The position numbers were made by a program, and so were the translations under genes. Below, one piece after another: positions 8,780 to 18,087 of a stretch of DNA of 47,663 bases (position 1 is the stretch's first letter; each line of letters begins with the position of its first letter). The notes under the pieces were generated by a model, which saw nothing but the letters and a program-made list of their open reading frames with translations, was not told the DNA's origin and searched no databases. Source of the stretch: Okeania sp. KiyG1. Its GTDB lineage: Bacteria > Cyanobacteriota > Cyanobacteriia > Cyanobacteriales > Microcoleaceae. Location: NCBI RefSeq assembly GCF_014132355.1, contig NZ_BLZO01000092.1:1-47663 (forward strand), given 5' to 3'.

Positions 8780-9140
8780 TGAGCCTCACGTCATAATCTG
8801 TGATTTGACGTGAGATGAATCGGCGGTAAATTAATGGGAGGAGATGTCCCATTAATTTACAAATTTTTATGTTATCATCGAATTATGCTGGTTTGAGCTA
8901 ATCGCCGTCAGTAATGAACCATGAAAATTTAATAGGATATGGGGTTGTTTGCCCGAATTCCTAGTCAACCGTGGGAAAACGTAAAATCTTATTGCGGAAC
9001 TAGGTGAGCAGTTTTTTATGTGCAAAAAGAGCGGTGGGGCATCCCGTTTTTAAAGCTCGTGGAGTCCGACGGGATACCGGGACTGTGAAACGAGAAGCTC
9101 ACACTATACCGTCAGGTTAGTGTGGGAGTATGTCACAAAG
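8780..9140 (+). ncRNA. Structured region resembling an orphan IS200/IS605 end
   Basis: The left part has two hairpins: CCTCACGTCA...TGACGTGAG near 8784-8814, and a 15-bp stem GTAAATTAATGGGA...TCCCATTAATTTAC at 8826-8860. The right part, about 8995-9140, is GC-richer and has paired segments such as CATCCCG/CGGGATACCGGG and CTCACACTATACC...GGTTAGTGTGGGAG. This resembles the right end / guide-RNA portion of tnpB elements, but no tnpB frame is left. It may be a non-autonomous (PATE-like) element. Assigned on pattern only. Confidence 0.35.
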
Positions 9141-9335
9141 ATGTCTGATAGACATCTCCAATAATACAAAATAAAATTAATTATTGTACAGAAATCATTA
9201 ATTATTTCTGCCTACTACCCTACTTCCCTGCTCCTGAAAAAGACTTTTTCAGCAAACCCTAACTATGGAGACTTCTGGTGATATAGCAGATTTATGATTA
9301 AGATTAAGTAGGTAAGCATAAATAAACCCAACAAG

Positions 9336-9402
9336 TTTGGGGCGGGTTTTTAGGACTAAATTGAAAATATTAAAGCTTTCGGCTAAACCCGCCCCTACAA
9401 TT
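9336..9402. repeat. GGGGCGGGTTT...AAACCCGCCCC inverted repeat
   Basis: An 11-base perfect inverted repeat with a loop of about 40 bases lies 65-125 bases past the end of the PhnD-like gene. It could act as a terminator on either strand. The same arms (AACCCGCCCCTAC) occur at 19910-20012. Otherwise 9141-9464 contains no gene I can see. Confidence 0.5.
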
Positions 9403-9464
9403 TTTTTAACGTTTAATTAGAGCTACTTACTTATCATCTGTAAATCCTGTTTTACTTTTGTTAT

Positions 9465-10463
9465 TTAATTACTTTTTATAGCCTTTAATTCTTGGCGAAA
9501 TGCCTCTAATTTTTGTTTATCCTCAGCACTCATATTTTCCTTATTTTCCAACTCTAAAATCTTTTTAGCTAGGTCTAATTCCCGAACTGGATTCCAGATT
9601 TTATCATTTGCTTGAGCGAAGCCAGACCAACCATGAGGTTCGAGAACTTTTGCTTCTTTATAGTTATAGAAAAAGTTGCGAATTTTCTGTTTTAAATCTG
9701 CTGGTAAATCTTGACGATAAGCAATTGGGTCACTAGGAATTAAAGTAGAAGTCCAGATAGTTTCTATATTAGCTCTTGCTTTTGGATTTGTTTTTTGGAG
9801 TCGGTCTAAAGCTTCATTATTATTAGTAGCTACATCTACTTGATTATTGGCTATTGCTAAAGCTGTTGCTTCGTGACTGCCGGAAAAAATTAAGCGTTTA
9901 AATGCTTTTTTGGGGTCAACTCCGTTTTGAGCAAAAACATAGTAACTCGGTACTAAAAAACCGGATGTAGAGTTCGGGTCATTAAAAGCAAAAGTTAAAT
10001 TACTTGCATTTTTAATCACATATTTATCGCCTCCCATTGCTTTAGCTTGAGCAACTATAGGATTATCTTTGTTAGTAATTAAATGAGAGTAATAACCTTT
10101 ACCACCTTCTGTATCTACTACCTGGGCAAATGCTTCAGCTTTAGCACGTGCTGCTGCTTCAATATAGGATTTTCCTCCATACCAAGCTAGGTGGACATCC
10201 CCAGTTCGCATGGCTTCAATTACTGCTACATATTGAGTCACATAAAATGCTTTAACTGGTAAACCAATAGAATCAGAAAGTGCTTTGATAAATGGTTCCC
10301 AAATTGGTCTTTGATTACTTTGAGATTCAGTGGAAATAATGCCAAATTTTAGTACTTTTACCTGAGCTAATGTTTGGGGTGAGAAAGTTAAATTAGCTAA
10401 TTTTGCTCCGGCTAAGGATAGAGCAAATAGAGATGAATTTTGAACAAATTTACGTCGGTCCAT
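9465..10463 (-). CDS. phnD: Phosphonate/phosphite ABC transporter substrate-binding protein (PhnD family)
   Basis: 332 residues, typical for PhnD/PtxB periplasmic binding proteins. The N-terminus MDRRKFVQNSSLFALSLAGA has an RRKF twin-arginine-like start and a hydrophobic core, with a likely cleavage near TLAQ. Family features follow: FGIISTES at the start of lobe 1, AVIEAMRTGDVHLAWYGGKSY, FAFNDPNSTSGFLVP and FSGSHEATALAIANNQVDVA. The C-terminal 40 residues are charged. It would deliver phosphonate, phosphite or a similar anion to a membrane transporter, but no phnC or phnE is in the window, so the gene is isolated. Substrate cannot be told from sequence. Confidence 0.85.
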   Translation of the reverse strand: MDRRKFVQNSSLFALSLAGAKLANLTFSPQTLAQVKVLKFGIISTESQSNQRPIWEPFIKALSDSIGLPVKAFYVTQYVAVIEAMRTGDVHLAWYGGKSYIEAAARAKAEAFAQVVDTEGGKGYYSHLITNKDNPIVAQAKAMGGDKYVIKNASNLTFAFNDPNSTSGFLVPSYYVFAQNGVDPKKAFKRLIFSGSHEATALAIANNQVDVATNNNEALDRLQKTNPKARANIETIWTSTLIPSDPIAYRQDLPADLKQKIRNFFYNYKEAKVLEPHGWSGFAQANDKIWNPVRELDLAKKILELENKENMSAEDKQKLEAFRQELKAIKSN

Positions 10464-10671
10464 AGGGTTCTTTTCTCTGGAAGTATTAGTAGTTGTCAGT
10501 TATTTAAGCTATCAGCCATCAGCTATCAGCTATTAGTTTTGTGTTTTTTCAGAGACAGATTTGTCCGTTGATCGATTATCCTATATTAATGTTAAGTTTT
10601 GGTTAAGTTTATTTTAGAGAATTTTGGGTTAGAAATTAGCGATCGCTACGAGACAAATAATAGCCATGAAA

Positions 10672-11335
10672 CAGCCCCCTAAATCCCCCAATCCTGGGGG
10701 ACTTTTAGAGTTTTATTCCCCCCAAATTTGGGGTGCTAGGGGGGCTTGCATCATACCCGGAATCAGCCACGCCAGGTGATGGAGTTGCTCAATTGAAGTG
10801 TGAATATGCGTGGTAAAGCCCCCTAAATCCCCCAAGATTGGGGGACTTTTAGAATTTTATTCCCCCCAAAATTGGGGGCTAGGGGGCAAAATCATTTGAA
10901 GTATGAATGCGTGATTGTTTAGTTCTGGTAAAGCCCCCTAAATCCCCCAAGATTGGGGGACTTTTAGAGTTTTATTCCCCCAAAATTGGGGGGCTAGGGG
11001 GCAAAATCATTTGAAGTATGAATGCGTGATTGTTTAGTTCTGGTAAAGCCCCGAAATAGGATCATCTCAAGCCCCCTAAATCCCCCAAGATTGGGGGACT
11101 TTTAGAGTTTTATTCCCCCCAAAATTGGGGGGCTAGGGGGGCAAAATCATTTGAAGTATGAATGCGTGATTGTTTAGTTCTGGTCAAGCCCCCTAAATCC
11201 TCCAAAATTGAGGGACTTTTAGAGTTTTATTCCCCCCAAAATTGAGGGATTTTTAGAGTTTTATTCCCCCCCAAAATTGAGGAATTTTTAGAGTTTTATT
11301 CCCCCCAAAATTGGGGGGTTAGGGGGGCTTGCATC
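10672..11335. repeat. Array of C-run/G-run hairpins (about 5 full and 2 partial units)
   Basis: Units read GCCCCCTAAATCCCCC, AAGATTGGGGGACTTTTAGAG, TTTTATTCCCCCC, then AAAATTGGGGGGCTAGGGGG, separated by a spacer containing GAAGTATGAATGCGTGATTG. Starts are near 10672, 10815, 10931, 11070 and 11187, with partial units after 11230. The spacer and the final GCATCATACCC are internal and end parts of the GCGTTGCT MITE family (compare 6427-6633), so this looks like an internally amplified MITE. It lies between two minus-strand genes. Confidence 0.8.
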
Positions 11336-11408
11336 ATACCCTACAGATGGTGTATAATTCAATAGTTTGCCTAATTCCAGATAATAGAAAATGCCATCCT
11401 ACTCCCCT

Positions 11409-13049
11409 CTAGACTAAGGGGTAATTTAGATGAGTAATCAGGTAAGTACAAAACATCCGATCCTTGACTACATAATTACCATAAATATCTCTATCGATGA
11501 GCTTTCGTTGCAAAAGACTTTTCAATACTTCTTCAACTGAATACTTCATAGGAATCATCAAGTTTTCTACCTCAAAAGTAGCAGTTAGCTTTTCAAGTGT
11601 TACAGAATTATCATTTTCTGCAAGCACTCTCAGAACTTTTGCCTCATCAACACTGAGGTCAGAACACCACTTTTCAAAAATAGCATTTCCCACATCCCTG
11701 ACAGTTGCTTGCAAAGCTTTCTCCCAAATGTCAATTTCTACATATCTTGACAGATGATTACTGAAAAGGTGATAGCAGAGTAATTGCATCTCGAATGGAT
11801 GTCCGCCAGAATATTTTAATATATTCTGCATGACTTCTTGACTGAATGAAACTCCTGTTCCAGCAAGAGACTCTCGGATGGTTTCTTGAACTTCTTTTTC
11901 AGTTAAGGATGTCAGTTCGACTCTAGACAAAAAGTATCTAGAGACGGGATGGTGTTTTTGGACAGATGTTATCTCTACCCAATTTGTGGAAGTTGATGCC
12001 AAACCTACTAGAATTTTAGTTTCCATAAGTGAATCTGTTAGTGCTGATTTTAATGTCATCAAAATCTCTGGAACTGCTGCCAAATTTTCTAGGTCGTCAA
12101 GCAGGATAACAAATACATCGGTTTTTTCTTTAATGTCTTCCCATAGTTTGCTGAGAGTGTCTCGTAAAAAAGCTTTAGGTGATATTATGTTCTGGTTGTT
12201 CTTGTTGCGCTCAACTTTTAATCCAGTTCCTAGTATATTAATTTCCAGAGCGCTTAAGAATTCAAGCACTTTCTGAAACCGCTCAACAGGGTAAGGTAGA
12301 TCGTGTAAAATACCTTCTACTATGATACGAGCAACATCTAGTAAATTTGAATCTGCTTGAATGGGTTCGATGGGAACAATACATGAAATATACCCACGAC
12401 TTTGACATATTTTCTTATATTCCCTCAGTAATGTTGATTTACCTATTCCCCAATCACCAAGAATCAGGAAATGTTCTCGATATTTACTATAAATTGCTCT
12501 ATTGAGTTTATCTTCAAAAAATTCGAGTTCCTGTGTTCTGCCGCCAAAAACAGTAGGTTCCAAACCTGTCATTGGTGTAAAAGGGTTTCCAACTCGCCTG
12601 ATTTTCTCGTTACGAGTATCTATCGCTCTTTGAACTGCTGATACTAACTTATCTTCAACTGCTGTGGGAGATTTTTCTATAAAATCAAACACACCTTTGG
12701 TTAAAGTTCGCCTTGCTAATTCTACATTTCCATAAGCAGTGATCACAATAATAGGACGAAGTGGATCGAGGTCTACTGACTCATCTATTAATTCTAATCC
12801 TCCCATTTCTTCTCCAGATGAACCTGGTATTTTCAAATCAACAATTAGAATTTCAAACGGTTGAGTTCTTAGTTTTTTAAGTGCTGGGATAACTGAATCA
12901 CATTCCTCTATTTCTATGGGCGATTTAGAGTCTAAATCCTGTGGTGTACTAAAATTCAAAGATTCTAATCTGATTCCACGTTTTAAAGACTTAACATATC
13001 TTTTGAGGGTATCTCTATTATCATCTACAATTAATATTCTCAATAGCAT
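11409..13049 (-). CDS. Response-regulator receiver fused to P-loop ATPase
   Basis: About 546 residues. Residues 1-135 are a receiver domain with intact acidic pocket (LIVDDN), phospho-acceptor ILIVDLKIPG, the T of VITAYGN and the K of FIEKSP. After a linker comes a STAND/AAA-like ATPase with Walker A GDWGIGKSTLL and Walker B VFVILLDDLENL, an ATSTNW-type sensor segment, and a C-terminal helical part likely to be a winged helix (SVDEAKVLRVLAENDNSVTL). No usual output DNA-binding domain is obvious. I choose the ATG at 13049 because GGAG lies 8-11 bases upstream; a TTG five codons earlier is less likely. The hybrid histidine kinase at 13425-15217 lies directly upstream on the same strand and is the obvious phosphate donor (inference). 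Confidence 0.85.
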   Translation of the reverse strand: MLLRILIVDDNRDTLKRYVKSLKRGIRLESLNFSTPQDLDSKSPIEIEECDSVIPALKKLRTQPFEILIVDLKIPGSSGEEMGGLELIDESVDLDPLRPIIVITAYGNVELARRTLTKGVFDFIEKSPTAVEDKLVSAVQRAIDTRNEKIRRVGNPFTPMTGLEPTVFGGRTQELEFFEDKLNRAIYSKYREHFLILGDWGIGKSTLLREYKKICQSRGYISCIVPIEPIQADSNLLDVARIIVEGILHDLPYPVERFQKVLEFLSALEINILGTGLKVERNKNNQNIISPKAFLRDTLSKLWEDIKEKTDVFVILLDDLENLAAVPEILMTLKSALTDSLMETKILVGLASTSTNWVEITSVQKHHPVSRYFLSRVELTSLTEKEVQETIRESLAGTGVSFSQEVMQNILKYSGGHPFEMQLLCYHLFSNHLSRYVEIDIWEKALQATVRDVGNAIFEKWCSDLSVDEAKVLRVLAENDNSVTLEKLTATFEVENLMIPMKYSVEEVLKSLLQRKLIDRDIYGNYVVKDRMFCTYLITHLNYPLV

Positions 13050-13118
13050 AATTAATAACTCCAAGAAAATAAAAATTTGTCAAAAAGTTAGATTTTAATT
13101 TATATATTTGTCTATATT

Positions 13119-13410
13119 TTATAGCATTTATCATCTTGATGAGGTAGATTTACGATCCCCCTAAATCCCCCTTAAAAAGGGGGACTTTGAAATCTCCCTT
13201 TAAGCAGTTCCCCCCTTACTAAGGGGGGTTAGGGGGGATCTAAAACTGTATCTCACAAATAGCATTTCTCATCAAGATGAGGTACATTTACGATCCCCCT
13301 AGCCCTTAAAAAGGGGGACTTTGAAACCTCCCTTTAAGCAGTTCCCCCCTTACTAAGGGGGGTTAGGGGGGATCTAAAACTGTATCTCACCAATTTGAGA
13401 AACGCTATAT
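13119..13410. mobile_element. Two tandem copies of a GATCCCCC...GGGGGGATC MITE
   Basis: Two units of about 140 bases each have outer sequence ATAGCATTTATCATC / AATTTGAGAAACGCTATAT and inner arms GATCCCCCTA...TTAGGGGGGATC. The second unit has a short deletion in its left arm. They sit between the receiver-ATPase gene and the histidine kinase gene. Confidence 0.75.
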
Positions 13411-13424
13411 CAATTCAATTCTCA

Positions 13425-15217
13425 TTAAAAAAGAGTAATAGTAGTTCCTTTTTCAGAAGATTCTAGTTTTAAATCACCTCCCATTTGATGTATGATTCGA
13501 TTACTTAGATACAATCCTATGCCAGAACCATTTTTACTTTCTACAACTTCTTTAAAAGTTTATTTTTTAAATCATCGCTGATACCAGAGCCATTATCCTT
13601 AATAGATAAAGTAATTAATCCATCATTTTCATAACTGGCAAATATTTGGATTTTACTATCCGGTTTATATAATGCCTTTGTAGAATTTCCGATTAATTCA
13701 AACAAAATACTCTTGATTTGATCCGAATTTCCTAGAATAGTTTTACCCTTTATATTTTCTTGTATCTTGACTTCCATATCTATATTTGAAGGTAATCTGT
13801 TTCTAGACAAAGACTCAACTTCAACTATTAGTTTTTCAATCTCAATAGCTTCCATCTGTGGCTTACCTATATTAAGATAATCCATCAACTTTTGTAGACG
13901 AATTTGGCTATATTCAAGACTTCTTTGAATTAGTTCACATTCCTCTAAAATTTCCGGTGAGTTATTGGATAAGTAGCGAATTTCTTGGTTAGAACCTCCA
14001 ATATTTAGAAATTCTCCTTTAAGACTATGAACTACATCAGCACAAATTATTTTATATATTTCATGTGTTTGGTCGCTAATATCTTGTTGGTTAGAGACCT
14101 CAACTGATAAAGAGTTTTCTTCTACTAAATCTAGTGCATCTGATTCACTATATTGGAGCCAATTTTTTGTATTTTTATCATCCTTTGTCTCTAATTCTTT
14201 AATTATATTTCCAGCCTTTTTAAGCTCATCTTTAAGTTCATCTTTTGTTTTACTATCATAATCTAGACGATTTACAAAATTATTTGTACGCTCCTCAGAA
14301 TTATTTATTTTTTTAGCAGAATTAATAAATGTCCTAACTACATCCACAAATCCTTGATGATCTACTACTGGTTTACTAATATAACTATCAGCACCACTTT
14401 GCTTCAAAAAATATTCTCGATCGCCTGCCATTGCATGAGCAGTCACAAAAACCACAGGTATTAATGCAGTTTTAGGATTAGATTTCAACATTTGAGTAAT
14501 TTGAATCCCATCAAAAGCTTTACCCTGATAAACACTACGAGCTAGAGAAACATCCATTAAGATAATATCAATTATACCTGACTCGGCTAAAAGTAGTACC
14601 TCCTCTACATTTTCTGTATGCAACGTACAATATCCACCGCGTTTCATCAGAGTTTTTAAAACCACACGAGCATTTACATAGTCATCTTCAACAGATAGAA
14701 TAACCTCATTTTTCAAAATGCCTAATTTTTCACCCTCATTAATCAGGTGTGAGAAGTTTATTCCTAATCGTGCATTAATTCCTAATAGTGAATGAAGTTT
14801 TTTCAGACGGTTTATTTTTAAAATTGAATGCTCTTTAATTTTGCACAAATATTCTATACTGGCTTTCAATTTATTAAGATTAAATGGTTTGATCAAATAG
14901 TCATCTCCTCCCACACAAAACCCTCTTATTTTATCGAGTTTATCTGAGGGTGCAGCCACCATAATTATGATTAAATGTGGAACCTTTTTTTTTAGACTAA
15001 CTGATAAATCATAAATATTATTATCCGGTAAATTTACATCTAAAATAATTAAATCGGGATTAAATATCTCTTGCAATGTTAGGCAAGTATCACCATCTTC
15101 TGCAACTTCAAGAATATATCCCATTTTTTTAAAAAACTAGCAAATTTACTTCGGATAGCAGGGTCATTTTCTACTAGCAATATTTTTTTTTATCTGTTTA
15201 TTATTATCAGATTGCAT
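13425..15217 (-). pseudogene. Hybrid histidine kinase with two receiver domains, three frameshifts
   Basis: The continuous frame 13541-15124 holds the back half of a receiver (LIILDVNLP, GGDDYLIKPF), a full second receiver (ILSVEDDYVNARV, IILMDVSLAR, VFVTAHAM, YISKPV), and a kinase core with DVVHSLKGEF (likely phospho-His), N box LFELIGNSTKAL and G1 box IKDNGSGI. The missing front of receiver 1 (KKILLVENDPAIRSKF) is in another frame upstream to an ATG at 15217. The missing G2 box (GSGIGLYLSNRIIHQMGGDL) and the stop at 13425 lie in another frame downstream. Breaks are at single-base runs: T9 at 15183-15191, T7 at 15124-15130 and A4 at 13554-13557. Corrected, it is about 597 residues. Cytosolic; likely partner of the receiver-ATPase downstream. 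Confidence 0.8.
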
Positions 15218-15301
15218 AATAACAATAGTTTTATTGACGTGATTTTTGTTTATGTATTATTCCAACAATTTATAAGTACAAGACTTACGCAAATTGACTT
15301 T

Positions 15302-15791
15302 GAAACCACCATCTGTAGGGGCGAATGGTATTCGCCCTCCCTACAAGAGTTTTGATTTTAATTATGTGGTTAACTCATTTGAAACCACCATCTGTAGGGG
15401 CGAATGGCATTCGCCCTCCCTACAAGAGTTTTGATTTTAATTATGTGGTTAACTCATTTGAAACCACCATCTGTAGAGGCGAATGGTATTCGCCCTCCCT
15501 ACAAAGGTTTTTGATTTTGATTATGTGGTTAACTCATTTGAAACCACCATCTGTAGAGGCGAATGGTATTCGCCCTCCCTACAAGAGTTTTGATTTTGAT
15601 TATGTGGTTAACTCATTTGAAACCACCATCTGTAGGGGCGAATGGTATTCGCCCTCCCTACAAGAGTTTTGATTTTGATTATGCGGTTAACTCATTTGAA
15701 ACCACCATCTGTAGGGGCGAATGGTATTCGCCCTCCCTACAAAGGTTTTTGATTTTGATTATGTGGTTAACTCATTTGAAAAGCGCTGTAA
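15302..15791. repeat. Six tandem 79-80 bp units, each with a GGCGAATGG-ATTCGCC hairpin
   Basis: Units start at 15302, 15381, 15460, 15540, 15619 and 15698. Each contains GAAACCACCATCTGTAG, the hairpin TGTAGGGGCGAATGG / TATTCGCCCTCCCTACA, then GTTTTGATTTTGATTATG and GTGGTTAACTCATTT. The left edge is a GACTTACGCA end (MITE family of 15930) and the right edge is the AAAGCGCTGTAA end of the 8637 family, so the array is a chimera of two MITEs with an amplified middle. Open frames across it are repeat artefacts. Confidence 0.85.
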
Positions 15792-15929
15792 AATGTTTTT
15801 GCTCTAGGTATATCTAAAAGTTAGGTCGTATATAATAATTTAACACAAAAATATTTCCAACAACTAAACACTTTTAGAGAAGTACTATGAAACTTTCTTA
15901 CATTGCTTTTCACGCCTATGTCTCATCAA

Positions 15930-16020
15930 CGGGACTTACGCACGGACGCTAAATAAAGTGAGGGCGAATGCCATTCGCCCCTACATATAGCCTTTTCAAG
16001 GTTAATTTGCGTAAGTCCCG
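15930..16020. mobile_element. 91-bp MITE, GGGACTTACGCA / TGCGTAAGTCCC
   Basis: Perfect terminal inverted repeats CGGGACTTACGCA and TGCGTAAGTCCCG enclose a hairpin GGGCGAATGCCATTCGCCC. A compact, intact copy located just after the TldD stop codon, on its 3' side. Confidence 0.85.
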
Positions 16021-16057
16021 ATAAAAAATAATGCAATTGCAACGGAAGAAAAACAAC

Positions 16058-17545
16058 CTACGAAGCACTACCAATCACAATATCGCGCACCCGCACAGGT
16101 ACACAACTATGAGTCATTTGCGCTAGCTGCATCGGTTCCCCTTTCCCACAAATATTCGTACCGCACTGCTCCCATTCAGAAGCACTTCCCACCGCATCAA
16201 CACTATTCCAAAAATCTGTAGTCATCGAATGATAAGTCACATCTTTCAACATTCCCACAACCTTCCCTTTTTTCACCTGCCAAAACGCATCTCCACCAAA
16301 TTGAAAATTCCGTCGCTGTTGGTCAATAGAAAAACTACCAGTACCATCAATTAAAATCCCATCTTCAGTATCAGCAATCATTTCGTCTAAAGTAGCAGTA
16401 TGACTACCACCATCAGGACCCGCTTCTAACCCCAAATTCGGAATGCGTACCATGGGTACACTCGACCAACTGTCAGCAAAAGCACAACCATTACTACTAC
16501 CACGTCCAAGTCGGTAAGCTGTTTCTCGGTCTGTGAGATAATCAACCAATATCCCATCCTTAACTACATACCATTCTTGTGACTTCACACCTTCATCATC
16601 ATATCCCATTGTACTACGACCACCTGGTTGAGTGCGATCGCATTTAAAATTCACCCAGGGAGCAGCATATTGAAGTTTACCCATTTTATCGGTAGTGGCA
16701 AAACTGGTACCAGCAAAATTAGATTCATAACCATAAACCCGATCTAATTCGGTGGGGTGTCCAACAGATTCGTGGATGGTTAAAAATAGATTCGTTGGCT
16801 TTAAAATTAGAGTGGAGCGAATATCCGCAGGTCCTTTAGGAGCATAAACTTTTTCAATTGCTTCCTCAGCAACCCGTTCTACTTGACTCAATAGATCGGT
16901 GGGGTTAATATGCTCATAACCAATATTCAAAGGAGGTCGTTCGTAACTGCGACTTTGAGCATCATTATTAGCAATAGCTGTACAAGTAAACCCAGGATAA
17001 CTACGGTAAATTGTTTGCTCAATTAGGGAATCATTTGTAGAAGCAAATATTTTCTCTTCTTTAGTCAACCGGAGAAAAGAAGCAGCTTTTTTAACTCCTC
17101 GCTCCTCATAACTCAATAACTTCTCATTCAAATTTAGAAGTAATTCTGCTTTTTCGCCAATAGGTACTGTAAAAGGGTCAATTTCAATCGGAGTAACATA
17201 ACTATCGCGGTAGGTTTCCACAGGTACTAACTTTACTGGTGTCTGTTGACAGAGACGACTACCCTTAGCAATATCTACTGCTAGAGCAACAACTCTAACT
17301 ACCTCTTCTAGACTTTGGCGATGACTGGCAGCAAAACCCCATGCACCATTGAGCAAAACTCTCACCCCAAAACCAGAATTAACCTTATCTTCTAATCTGT
17401 TGAGAGAGCGATCGCGAGCTGTTAAATTCTGAGAACGATAAATACATAAGCGAATATCCCCATATTCACATCCGGACTGACGAATTAGGTCTATTGCGAG
17501 GTTAGCTAATTCTGTAGTTTGAATCTTTGCTGGTGCTTGTACCAT
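16058..17545 (-). CDS. tldD: TldD-type metalloprotease subunit
   Basis: 495 residues. The zinc-binding HExxxH motif is present as LTIHESVGHPTELDR near residue 257, as in TldD. N-terminal RSGCEYGDIRL and the NRLEDKVNSGFGVRVL strand, and C-terminal GGDAFWQVKKGKVVGMLKDV and EWEQCGTNICGKGEP, also fit TldD. TldD supplies the active site and TldE (7127-8473) the second subunit; together they degrade or trim small unfolded peptides in the cytosol. The ATG is preceded by a long heptamer repeat block at 17580-17630. The gene converges with tldE across the PhnD and two-component genes. Confidence 0.9.
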   Translation of the reverse strand: MVQAPAKIQTTELANLAIDLIRQSGCEYGDIRLCIYRSQNLTARDRSLNRLEDKVNSGFGVRVLLNGAWGFAASHRQSLEEVVRVVALAVDIAKGSRLCQQTPVKLVPVETYRDSYVTPIEIDPFTVPIGEKAELLLNLNEKLLSYEERGVKKAASFLRLTKEEKIFASTNDSLIEQTIYRSYPGFTCTAIANNDAQSRSYERPPLNIGYEHINPTDLLSQVERVAEEAIEKVYAPKGPADIRSTLILKPTNLFLTIHESVGHPTELDRVYGYESNFAGTSFATTDKMGKLQYAAPWVNFKCDRTQPGGRSTMGYDDEGVKSQEWYVVKDGILVDYLTDRETAYRLGRGSSNGCAFADSWSSVPMVRIPNLGLEAGPDGGSHTATLDEMIADTEDGILIDGTGSFSIDQQRRNFQFGGDAFWQVKKGKVVGMLKDVTYHSMTTDFWNSVDAVGSASEWEQCGTNICGKGEPMQLAQMTHSCVPVRVRDIVIGSAS

Positions 17546-17577
17546 TGTATGTTAGTCTTAATTTTATCTAATTTATA

Positions 17578-17970
17578 GCAGGGAACAGGGAATAGGGAAT
17601 AGGGAATAGGGAATAGGAAACAGGGAACAGTAACAAAAGCTTTTCTCTGTCTCAGGTTCATCATCAACATAAGTCCTAACCAACTCGTTCCTTGCTATAT
17701 TTTATATGATGCGCTATTTTTGTCCAAAATTTGGCATCCTGTAACCGTAATGGTATTGATGGAATTTGGGATAAATTACCTAATAGACATCTCCTCCAAA
17801 AGAGGGAACAGGGAACAGGGATAAATAATTGATAATTTATGGATAAGAATTGATTTTATTTTTTATTATCGGAGATGTCTAATAATCAGGACTTACGCAC
17901 GGACACTAAATAAAGTGAGGGCGAATGCCATTTGCTAACGCAAAGCTGCCGCTAACGCCCCTACATACCG
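17578..17970. repeat. Heptamer repeats and a partial GGACTTACGCA MITE
   Basis: 17580-17630 is a GGGAATA/GGGAACA heptamer run. 17886-17965 is one end of the GGACTTACGCA family with the insertion GCTAACGCAAAGCTGCCGCTAACGCCCC; its far end is missing. The region between the divergent TldD and AMIN-domain genes has no open frame of note. Confidence 0.65.
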
Positions 17971-18087
17971 ACTCCCCCACTACCCAAAATGTGAGAAATT
18001 AGCTATGCCCAATCAATATTTATCTCCAAAAATCTGTTAAAATCAAAGTCTTTATTAAAGTTTATTGGATTAGTAGGAACACTGGTA

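Noticed and set aside
15302-15791. CRISPR array or repeat-protein gene
   Set aside because: Units of 79-80 bases are nearly identical throughout, and the period is not a multiple of three, so the open frames shift between units.
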